Source: Actinomycetes bacterium (lineage in GTDB: Bacteria > Actinomycetota > Actinomycetes > Actinomycetales > Microbacteriaceae). Taken from it: a DNA stretch of 9,258 nucleotides. The stretch spans positions 1-9,258 of the forward strand of contig JAEZSU010000156.1 of NCBI GenBank assembly GCA_023421635.1. The letters run 5' to 3'. Shown here in pieces: positions 1 to 5,012 of this stretch. The translations under genes and the position numbers were made by a program. The notes under the pieces are model-generated. The model worked only from the letters and a program-made list of their open reading frames with translations, was not told where the DNA came from and did not search any database. Each line of letters starts with the position of its first letter. The stretch's first letter is position 1.

Positions 1-24
1 CCACGCCTGTTCTGAGTCCTCGCC

Positions 25-489
25 TCAGGAGCCGACGGTGCGGGAGAGGTTGCTCGCCAGCACCGCGAGGTCGCGCTGCAACCGGGCGAACTGCGTCTCG
101 CTGAGCCCCATCGCCTCGGCGATGCGATCCGGGATGTGCACGGCCTTCTCGCGGAGTGCGCGCCCGTCGTCGGTGAGGTGCACGTCCACCGCGCGCTCGT
201 CGTCGACGCGACGCTGCCTGCGGACGAGGCCCGCCGCCTCGAGCCGCTTGATGAGCGGCGTCAACGTGCCGTAGTCGAGATCCAGCGCCTCCCCCAGCGC
301 CTTCATCGACACCGGCGCCTGCTCCCAGAGGGCGAGCATCGTGACGTACTGCGGGTAGGTGAGGCCGAGTTCGTCGAGGAGCGGCCGGTACGCGGCGGTG
401 ACCTGGCGCGACACCGAGTAGAGCGAGAAGCACAGCTGCTCGTCGAGCAGCAGGGGGAAGACCGGTGCGGTGTCGTTCGCGTGTGCCAT
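25..489 (-). CDS. ohrR: MarR-family peroxide-sensing repressor, OhrR type (one-Cys)
   Basis: A 154-residue winged-helix regulator, normal length for the family. The N-terminal stretch LCFSLYS (19-25), followed by Tyr34, YPQY (45-48) and GTLTPL (74-79), matches the OhrR subgroup, in which the Cys of LCF is oxidised by organic hydroperoxides and two nearby tyrosines bond to the oxidised Cys. Here these would be Cys20, Tyr24 and Tyr34. Cys20 is the only cysteine, so a one-Cys mechanism (mixed disulfide with a small thiol, or overoxidation) is expected. The helix-turn-helix spans about 61-84 and the wing, with DDER at 96-99, about 88-105. The ATG at 489 has no good Shine-Dalgarno, but a TAGACT box lies just upstream, so the mRNA may be leaderless. 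The gene is divergent from an esterase-like hydrolase. No ohr (OsmC-family) peroxidase gene, the usual OhrR target, is visible in the window. Family assignment is firm; the inducer is inferred from the conserved Cys/Tyr set. Confidence 0.85.
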   Translation of the reverse strand: MAHANDTAPVFPLLLDEQLCFSLYSVSRQVTAAYRPLLDELGLTYPQYVTMLALWEQAPVSMKALGEALDLDYGTLTPLIKRLEAAGLVRRQRRVDDERAVDVHLTDDGRALREKAVHIPDRIAEAMGLSETQFARLQRDLAVLASNLSRTVGS

Positions 490-495
490 GACTCG

Positions 496-501
496 AGTCT
501 A
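496..501 (-). promoter_or_regulatory. Possible -10 box (TAGACT) for leaderless ohrR transcript
   Basis: On the minus strand TAGACT ends seven bases before the A of the regulator's ATG, so transcription would begin at or next to the start codon. This fits the absence of an SD sequence. No convincing -35 box was found 16-18 bases upstream. Confidence 0.35.
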
Positions 502-538
502 CGCGCAATTTCATGGGGTTCGGGTTTCTTTTGAACGT

Positions 539-558
539 TTGACTTGTGCACGAGGCAA
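539..558. promoter_or_regulatory. Candidate MarR/OhrR operator: 20-bp imperfect palindrome
   Basis: The sequence TTGACTTGTGCACGAGGCAA reads the same on both strands at 16 of 20 positions, centred on GTGCAC (546-551). Two further flanking pairs (536/561 and 537/560) also match. It lies in the middle of the divergent gap between the regulator and the hydrolase, and overlaps the likely -35 of the hydrolase. MarR dimers bind palindromes of about this size. The assignment to this regulator is an inference from position and symmetry. Confidence 0.5.
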
Positions 559-572
559 TCGCCCGCTAGCTT
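544..572 (+). promoter_or_regulatory. Possible hydrolase promoter
   Basis: TTGTGC (544-549) and TAGCTT (567-572) are separated by exactly 17 bases, a sigma-70-type arrangement that would start RNA near 579 and give a leader of about 40 bases. A better -35 by sequence, TTGACT (539-544), has no -10 at the right distance. Either choice puts the -35 inside the palindrome at 539-558. Both hexamers are weak matches. Confidence 0.3.
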
Positions 573-619
573 CGGGCTATCGAGTTCACCGAGAACCCCG
601 ACGACAAGGAGAAACGATC

Positions 620-1576
620 ATGACCGAGCACCTCCGCTCCCTCGAACCCGCCGCCCGCGCCTTCGCCGAAGCCACGTCGCAGCCGCCGTACCTGTTCGAC
701 CTGGGCCCCGTCGAGGGCCGCAAGACGGTCGAGCAGGTGCAGGCCGGCGACGGCGTCACGAAGCCGGAGATCGACGAGGAATGGATCACCGTCGAGGGCG
801 GCCCGACCGGTTCGGTCCGCGCTCGCATCGTGAAGCCGCGCGGGGCAGCGGGCGTGCTTCCCGTGATCATCTACATCCACGGCGCGGGCTGGGTCTTCGG
901 CGACGCCGGAACGCACGACCGGCTGGTGCGCGAGCTCGCGGTCGGCACGGGTGCGGCCGTCGTCTTCCCCGAGTACGACCGCTCGCCGGAGCACCGGTAC
1001 CCGGTGGCGATCGAGCAGAATTTCACGGTCGCACGCTGGGTCGCGGAGCACGGCGCGGAGAAGGGTCTCGACCCGGAACGCATCGCCGTGGCGGGCGACT
1101 CCGTGGGCGGCAACATGTCGGCGGCGCTCACCCTCATGGCGAAGGAGCGTGGCGGCGTCGCCCTGCGCCAGCAGGTGCTGTTCTACCCGGTCACCGACGC
1201 ATCGTTCGACACCCCGTCGTACCACGAGTTCGCCGAGGGCTACTTCCTCCGCCGCGACGGCATGCAGTGGTTCTGGGACCAGTACACGACGGATGCGGCG
1301 GAGCGCGCACAGATCACCGCATCACCGCTGCGGGCCACGACCGAGCAGCTGACGGGCCTCCCGCCGGCACTCGTCATCACGGCCGAGGCGGACGTGCTGC
1401 GCGACGAGGGGGAGGCCTACGCGGTGAACCTCCGCGAGGCCGGTGTGCCGGTGACCGCGGTGCGCATCGGCGGCGTCATCCACGACTTCGTCCTGCTCGA
1501 CGCCCTCCGCGACACGCATGGCGCGAAGGCGGCGATGACCCTCGCGATCGCCGCGCTGCGCGACGCGCTCGCCTGA
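620..1576 (+). CDS. Alpha/beta-hydrolase, HSL (family IV) esterase/lipase
   Basis: A 318-residue serine hydrolase expected to cleave carboxylic esters. The hormone-sensitive-lipase family signatures are in order: the oxyanion-hole motif HGAGW at 87-91 (HGGGW-like, with Ala in place of the middle Gly), SPEHRYP at 122-128, the nucleophile elbow GDSVGGN at 159-165 with Ser161, the acid motif ADVLRDEG with Asp258, and GVIHDF with His288. The triad is therefore complete. No signal peptide is visible, so the enzyme is probably cytoplasmic. The frame is open further upstream to a GTG at 470, but AAGGAG at 606-611, eight bases before the ATG at 620, fixes the start, and the upstream residues would run over the divergent promoter region. 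It is divergent from the OhrR-type regulator and may be under its control. The natural substrate cannot be told from sequence. Confidence 0.9.
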   Translation: MTEHLRSLEPAARAFAEATSQPPYLFDLGPVEGRKTVEQVQAGDGVTKPEIDEEWITVEGGPTGSVRARIVKPRGAAGVLPVIIYIHGAGWVFGDAGTHDRLVRELAVGTGAAVVFPEYDRSPEHRYPVAIEQNFTVARWVAEHGAEKGLDPERIAVAGDSVGGNMSAALTLMAKERGGVALRQQVLFYPVTDASFDTPSYHEFAEGYFLRRDGMQWFWDQYTTDAAERAQITASPLRATTEQLTGLPPALVITAEADVLRDEGEAYAVNLREAGVPVTAVRIGGVIHDFVLLDALRDTHGAKAAMTLAIAALRDALA

Positions 1577-1589
1577 GCCCCGAGACGAC

Positions 1590-1636
1590 GACCGGGCGCC
1601 GGCCCGCGGAATCCTCCGCAGGACCGGCGCCCGGTC
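1590..1636. terminator. Long GC-rich hairpin between convergent genes, likely bidirectional terminator
   Basis: A perfect 13-bp stem (1590-1602 with 1624-1636, GACCGGGCGCCGG and its complement) continues, after a small bulge and a mismatch, into a second 5-bp stem GCGGA/TCCGC (1606-1610, 1615-1619) with a four-base loop. It sits 13 bases after the hydrolase stop and 12 bases beyond the stop of the convergent helicase. There is no T-tract on either side, as is common for hairpins in high-GC actinobacteria. Confidence 0.75.
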
Positions 1637-1648
1637 TCGTGCTGCGTG

Positions 1649-3667
1649 TCAGGCGTCGACGTCTGCGAGCTGACGGCCGCTGAGCTCCTCGATGAGGTCG
1701 TCACCGGGGCGGACCTCGGTGAACGGAGCGTCGATCTCGGCACGCTCCAGCATCTCGGTCATCCGCCGACGCCGCTGGCGCGGGATGAGGGTCACGACCG
1801 TGCCCTCGCGCCCGGCGCGGCCGGTGCGTCCGGCGCGGTGCAGGTACGTCTTGTACTCGTCGGGTGCGTCGGCCTGCACCACCAGGTCGATGTCGTCGAC
1901 GTGGATGCCGCGGGCCGCGACATCGGTCGCCACGAGCACCCGCACCTTGCCATCCGTGAGGCGCTGCAGGTTGCGTGTGCGCTTGGCCTGGTTCAGATCG
2001 CCGTGGAGGGCGACCGCGGGAATGCCGGCGTCCTCGAACTGCTCGCTCAGCATCTCGGCGTAGGCACGGGTGCGGGCGAAGACGAGGGTCTTTCCCTCAC
2101 GGTCGACCAGCGACGAGAGGATCTCGGCCTTGTCGCGGTGGTCGATGAGCAGCACCCGGTGGTCGATCGTGCCCGAGTCCTGATCCTCGCCGGCCACCTC
2201 GTACACGGCCGGGTCGACGAGGAACTCGTCCACGAGCGCCGCGACCTCGCGGTCGAGCGTGGCGGAGAACAGGAGCTTCTGGGCGCCGTCCTCGACGAGG
2301 CGGAGGATGCGCTGCATCGGCTCGAGGAAGCCGAGCTCGGACATGTGGGCGGCCTCGTCGAGCACGACGATGCGCACCTCGGAGAGGTCGAGCTTGCCCT
2401 GCTTCTGCAGGTCCTCGATGCGGCCGGGGGTGCCGATGACGATGTCGACGCCCTTGCGGAGCGCACCCACCTGGCGGGCCTGCGGCACGCCACCGTACAC
2501 CTGGGTGGTGAACAGGCCGACGCTGCGGGCGATCGGCTGCACCGTGCGGTCGATCTGCAGCGCCAGCTCACGCGTCGGCGCCAGGATGAGCGCCTTCGGC
2601 GCGCGGGCGAACACGCGCTTCGTGCCACGCTGCGACCGCAGCACCGATTCGACGAGCGGGGCGCCGAACGCGATGGTCTTGCCAGACCCGGTGCGGCCGC
2701 GGGCGAGCACGTCGCGACCCTCGAGGATCGGCGCGATGGTGGCGGCCTGGATCGGGAACGGGCTGGCCGCGCCGAGCCCGGCGAGCACCTTCACGATGTT
2801 CTCGCCGAGGCCGAGGTCGGTGAACGAGGCCTCGCCGACGCTGGCGGCATCCACGGCTTTCGCCTGCAGTCGCTCGTGCACGACGTCCATGCGCTGCTCC
2901 TGCGCGGCATCCCGCGTCGGCTTCGCCGTCCAGTCGGAGCGGGTGGGGCGCTCGGTGCGCCGGTCGTCGCGACGGGTCCGGTCCTGGTGCGAGCGGGCGG
3001 GACGGTCGTCGAACGTGCGACGCGGGCGCTCGTCGAACGTGCGACGCGGTCGGTCCTCGTGCGAACGTGCCGGACGCTGCTCGTACGAACGCGCCGGGCG
3101 GTCCTCGAAGGAACGACGCGGGCCGTCGTTCGAGGCGCGACGGTCGCGCCCGGGGGTGTCGCGGTAACCGCGCGGGGTGTCGCGCTCCGAACCGGGACGA
3201 CGGAAGCCGCCCTCGCGGGCAGGACGGTCGTCGTACGAGCGGGCCGGACGCTCCGACCGCGCAGGGCGGTCACCGAACGAACGCGCCGGGCGGTCGTCGT
3301 AGGAACGGGACGGGCGGTCACCGAACGAACGCGCCGGACGGTCATCGTACGAACGCGCCGGACGCTCCGAACGGGAAGGGCGCTCGTCGTACGACCGCGC
3401 CGGACGCTCGTCGCCACGGCCGTGCGCGCGGATGCTGCGGGCCTCGTCGCGGCCGGCGCGCTCCTGCGCGGTCCAGCGGCGCTTGGGCGCGGCATCCGTG
3501 GTCTCTGCAGGACGGTGGCCCCGGTGCTTCGGGCTCTTCGAGCCGCCGGTCCCGGCGGAGGCCTCACCGGGCCGCCGCTTGCGATCCTGGAAGGAGGTCT
3601 TCGCGCCGTAGCGCGGCTCGAAGTTCTTGGCCGGGCGTCCGCCGGCGGGCTTCTTGTTCTTGGGCAT
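1649..3667 (-). CDS. DEAD-box-type ATP-dependent RNA helicase with Arg-rich repetitive N-terminal extension and DEAA motif II
   Basis: A 672-residue ATP-dependent RNA helicase, expected to unwind short RNA duplexes in ribosome assembly or mRNA turnover. Residues 1-260 are a low-complexity basic extension; 88-151 and 184-230 consist of RPARSYDD-like repeats. The two RecA domains follow with helicase motifs in order: Q motif (Phe282, PFPIQ 303-307), I RTGSGKT (325-331), Ia PTREL (364-368), Ib TPGR (413-416), II DEAA (437-440), III SAT (468-470), IV LVFARTR (528-534), V ATDVAARGI (580-588), VI HRAGRTGR (610-617). Motif II has Ala440 where the last Asp of DEAD is expected; all other motifs look intact. 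The C-terminus stops about 55 residues after motif VI, so no RNA-binding domain follows. The chosen ATG at 3667 has AGAAGGA (3674-3680) six bases upstream; a longer frame to 3712 would run through this SD and the leader hairpins. It is convergent with the hydrolase and divergent from the epimerase. Confidence 0.9.
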   Translation of the reverse strand: MPKNKKPAGGRPAKNFEPRYGAKTSFQDRKRRPGEASAGTGGSKSPKHRGHRPAETTDAAPKRRWTAQERAGRDEARSIRAHGRGDERPARSYDERPSRSERPARSYDDRPARSFGDRPSRSYDDRPARSFGDRPARSERPARSYDDRPAREGGFRRPGSERDTPRGYRDTPGRDRRASNDGPRRSFEDRPARSYEQRPARSHEDRPRRTFDERPRRTFDDRPARSHQDRTRRDDRRTERPTRSDWTAKPTRDAAQEQRMDVVHERLQAKAVDAASVGEASFTDLGLGENIVKVLAGLGAASPFPIQAATIAPILEGRDVLARGRTGSGKTIAFGAPLVESVLRSQRGTKRVFARAPKALILAPTRELALQIDRTVQPIARSVGLFTTQVYGGVPQARQVGALRKGVDIVIGTPGRIEDLQKQGKLDLSEVRIVVLDEAAHMSELGFLEPMQRILRLVEDGAQKLLFSATLDREVAALVDEFLVDPAVYEVAGEDQDSGTIDHRVLLIDHRDKAEILSSLVDREGKTLVFARTRAYAEMLSEQFEDAGIPAVALHGDLNQAKRTRNLQRLTDGKVRVLVATDVAARGIHVDDIDLVVQADAPDEYKTYLHRAGRTGRAGREGTVVTLIPRQRRRRMTEMLERAEIDAPFTEVRPGDDLIEELSGRQLADVDA
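2978..3118 (-). repeat. In-frame tandem repeats, block 2 (helicase residues 184-230)
   Basis: About six more diverged units of the same repeat family (RRSFED, RPARSYEQ, RPARSHED, RPRRTFDE, RPRRTFDD, RPARSHQD). They are separated from block 1 by a non-repetitive Arg/Gly-rich spacer at residues 152-183. Greater divergence than block 1 suggests it is the older part of the array. Confidence 0.8.
3215..3409 (-). repeat. In-frame tandem repeats, block 1 (helicase residues 87-151)
   Basis: About nine units of a 6- to 8-residue motif, consensus (D/E)RP(A/S)RS(Y/F)(D/G), encoded by 18- or 24-bp DNA repeats. Identity is high at DNA level: 3264-3289 and 3312-3337 are the same 26 bases, exactly two 24-bp units apart. 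This suggests recent slippage or unequal exchange and likely length variation between strains. Confidence 0.85.
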
Positions 3668-3668
3668 C

Positions 3669-3735
3669 GGATGTCCTTCTGGTTCTGAAGCGCACGAGAA
3701 CAGCACCCGCACAGGCGGGCGTTACCCGGACATCC
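3669..3735 (-). promoter_or_regulatory. Possible structured helicase mRNA leader (three-way junction over the SD)
   Basis: An 8-bp perfect inverted repeat (GGATGTCC at 3669-3676, GGACATCC at 3728-3735) could close a junction. It would enclose two small hairpins: GTTCT/AGAAC (3682-3686, 3697-3701) and CCCGC/GCGGG with a four-base loop (3706-3710, 3715-3719). The closing helix covers the GGA half of the helicase SD and the bases up to the ATG. Expected transcript starts near 3742 would place the whole fold in the leader. Predicted by eye only. Confidence 0.4.
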
Positions 3736-3742
3736 CTCGGCC

Positions 3743-3796
3743 GGGGCCATTATCGATGATGGTCATGCACGCCGACCGGCGCCCATCATCGGCCCC
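3743..3796. repeat. Large interrupted inverted repeat in the divergent gap
   Basis: GGGGCC (3743-3748) plus GATGATGG (3755-3762) are complementary to CCATCATCGGCCCC (3783-3796), giving 14 pairs if ATTATC (3749-3754) is bulged out. Without the bulge, the inner part is a perfect 9-bp repeat (3754-3762, 3783-3791). The 20-base spacer has its own CGCC/GGCG hairpin (3770-3773, 3778-3781). There is no T-tract, and a terminator is not expected between divergent genes. The extra hexamer is the putative helicase -10 read on the other strand. Confidence 0.6.
3749..3754 (-). promoter_or_regulatory. Putative helicase -10 box (GATAAT)
   Basis: GATAAT on the minus strand matches TATAAT at five of six positions and is one of the few AT-rich spots in the gap. 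It would start the helicase mRNA near 3742, about 75 bases before the ATG. No clear -35 was found 16-18 bases further upstream. Confidence 0.4.
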
Positions 3797-3879
3797 AAGG
3801 ACCACAGAACCACTCGCGCAGATCGCGCGCTGTCCAGAGCCGACCCTTCATCGTACCGACTCCGCCTGGGAAGGCGCCC

Positions 3880-3885
3880 TACTGT
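3880..3885 (+). promoter_or_regulatory. Possible -10 box (TACTGT) for leaderless epimerase transcript
   Basis: TACTGT ends seven bases before the A of the epimerase ATG, and no SD lies at a usable distance (the nearest purine run, GGGAAGG, is about 17 bases away). Transcription starting at the ATG is therefore likely. A weak -35 (CCGACT, 3856-3861) lies 18 bases upstream. Confidence 0.4.
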
Positions 3886-3891
3886 GGTGCC

Positions 3892-4800
3892 ATGACCGCA
3901 GACCCCACCGGCCACCGCCATGTCCTGCGCGCACCACGCGCCGCGGCAGAGATCACCGAGCTCGGCGCGTCGCTGCGAGCCCTCCGGGTGGACGACGTCG
4001 ACCTCGTGCCGCGGTATCCCGACGGAACGCCGACGCCTGCGGCATCCGGGATCGTCCTCGTGCCGTGGCCGAACCGGGTGCGCGACGGCAGCTGGACGCA
4101 GCGCGGCACGCAGTACCAGCTCGCGATCACCGAGCCGAAGCTCGGCAACGCGTCCCACGGACTCCTGCGGTTCGCGCCGTACCGGGTCGTCTCGTCGACG
4201 GTGGATGCGGTCGCCCTCGAGGCGGACGTCTTCCCCCAGACCGGCTATCCCTTCCACCTGCGAACCCGGGTGACGTACACGCTCGGCGACGACGGCATCG
4301 ACGTCGTCCACGAGGTCGTCAACGTCGGCACCGCGGACGCGCCCGTCGCGCTCGGCGCCCACCCGTACCTGTGCCTGTCGGACGTGCCGACCGCCGACCT
4401 CGCCCTCGAGCTCGACGCGCAGCGGTGGTACCCGGTCGACGAGCGAAGCCTCCCGCTCGGCGACCCGGTCCCGGTCGACGAGGCGCACGACCTGCGCACG
4501 CCACGCCGCGTCGGCGACCTGCAGCTGGACACCGCGTACACGGATCTGCGCCGGGCCGGCGACGGCAGGGTCCGCGCCGTACTGCACGCGCCGGACGGCC
4601 GCCGGGTGGAGCTCTGGGGCGATGAGCACATCAGCCACCTGCAGGTGTTCACCACCGATCGGTACCCCGGACACGACCTCGCCGTCGCCGTCGAGCCGAT
4701 GACCGCGCCCGCCGACGCGCTCAACTCCGGGCGCGATCTGCGCTGGCTCGCGCCAGGGGATTCCTGGCGCTTGACCTGGGGTATCTTCTACGCGCGCTGA
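3892..4800 (+). CDS. Aldose 1-epimerase family protein (mutarotase-like)
   Basis: A 302-residue cytoplasmic beta-sandwich enzyme of the GalM/YihR-type aldose epimerase superfamily, which interconverts alpha and beta anomers of sugars. The visible family landmarks are PWPNRVRDG (58-66, sugar-binding Arg62), SHGLLR (88-93, His89), GAHPYL (155-160, His157 as likely general acid), DTAYTDL (213-219, Asp213) and AVAVEPMTAPADALNSG (264-280, Glu268 as likely general base). Length is typical for the shorter bacterial members. The start at 3892 has no SD but a -10-like box at leaderless distance. No other sugar-utilisation gene is nearby, so the substrate (galactose, glucose or another hexose) is unknown. 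It is divergent from the helicase across a structured 224-bp gap. Confidence 0.88.
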   Translation: MTADPTGHRHVLRAPRAAAEITELGASLRALRVDDVDLVPRYPDGTPTPAASGIVLVPWPNRVRDGSWTQRGTQYQLAITEPKLGNASHGLLRFAPYRVVSSTVDAVALEADVFPQTGYPFHLRTRVTYTLGDDGIDVVHEVVNVGTADAPVALGAHPYLCLSDVPTADLALELDAQRWYPVDERSLPLGDPVPVDEAHDLRTPRRVGDLQLDTAYTDLRRAGDGRVRAVLHAPDGRRVELWGDEHISHLQVFTTDRYPGHDLAVAVEPMTAPADALNSGRDLRWLAPGDSWRLTWGIFYAR

Positions 4801-4843
4801 ACCACATCCATGCATCCGCATATACACCTGTTCGTGTCGACGA

Positions 4844-4873
4844 CCGGTAACACACGCCGACGTTGCCGGTAAC
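4844..4873. repeat. Direct repeat of CCGGTAAC, 22 bp apart
   Basis: CCGGTAAC occurs at 4844-4851 and again at 4866-4873, two DNA helical turns apart and directly upstream of the TAGACT box at 4884-4889. The second copy is also the right half of a near-palindrome, GTTGCCGGTAAC (10 of 12 positions). The position suits binding sites for a regulator of the downstream membrane-protein gene. Confidence 0.5.
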
Positions 4874-4883
4874 CCCTGCGGGC

Positions 4884-4889
4884 TAGACT
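4884..4889 (+). promoter_or_regulatory. Possible -10 box (TAGACT) for the DUF998-like gene
   Basis: TAGACT lies on the plus strand 124 bases before the ATG at 5013, giving an RNA with a leader of about 115 bases. The only -35-like hexamer, TTGCCG (4863-4868), is 15 bases away, shorter than usual. A second possible promoter is CTGAAC (4797-4802) with TATACA (4821-4826), 18 bases apart. Confidence 0.35.
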
Positions 4890-4916
4890 GACGCGCAGCG
4901 GCAAGGCCGCCGCGTC
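4890..4916 (+). other. Hairpin at the start of the leader or distal epimerase terminator
   Basis: GACGCG-CA-GCGGC (4890-4902) pairs with GCCGCCGCGTC (4906-4916), an 11-bp stem with a two-base bulge and an AAG loop. It starts just after the TAGACT box. It could be a structure in the DUF998-like mRNA leader or end transcripts of the epimerase about 90 bases upstream; sequence alone does not decide. Confidence 0.45.
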
Positions 4917-4966
4917 GGATCAGGGCTCCGGCGCTCGCCATCCGGTGCGTGACGGGGACCTTGCGA

Positions 4967-5004
4967 CTCCACCGGGGGGATCAGGTGTCCGTCTGGGTGG
5001 AGGG
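4967..5004 (+). promoter_or_regulatory. SD (GGAGGG) with potential anti-SD helix
   Basis: GGAGGG at 4999-5004 lies eight bases before the ATG at 5013 and decides this start over the in-frame GTG at 5004. CTCCACC at 4967-4973 is perfectly complementary to GGTGGAG at 4996-5002, so a 7-bp helix could hide most of the SD. A competing pairing (GGACCT 4956-4961 with AGG..TCC at 4983-4990) might free it. Confidence 0.4.
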
Positions 5005-5012
5005 TGCCAGGT

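Noticed and set aside
470..619. N-terminal extension of the hydrolase to the GTG at 470
   Set aside because: The extension would overlap the regulator's start and the promoter/palindrome, and AAGGAG at the proper distance supports the ATG at 620.
2978..3409. Tandem repeats as a CRISPR array
   Set aside because: Units are multiples of three, contiguous, without unique spacers, and encode a regular peptide repeat in the helicase frame.
1646..3688. A 680-codon open frame on the plus strand, fully antisense to the helicase
   Set aside because: Open antisense frames are common in high-GC genes. Its residues show no family motif and merely mirror the helicase repeats, whereas the minus-strand frame has all helicase motifs and an SD.
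3668..3712. Longer helicase start at 3712
   Set aside because: The ATG at 3667 has a good SD six bases upstream and starts a typical basic N-terminus (MPKNKKPAGGRPAKN). The upstream codons cover the leader structure.
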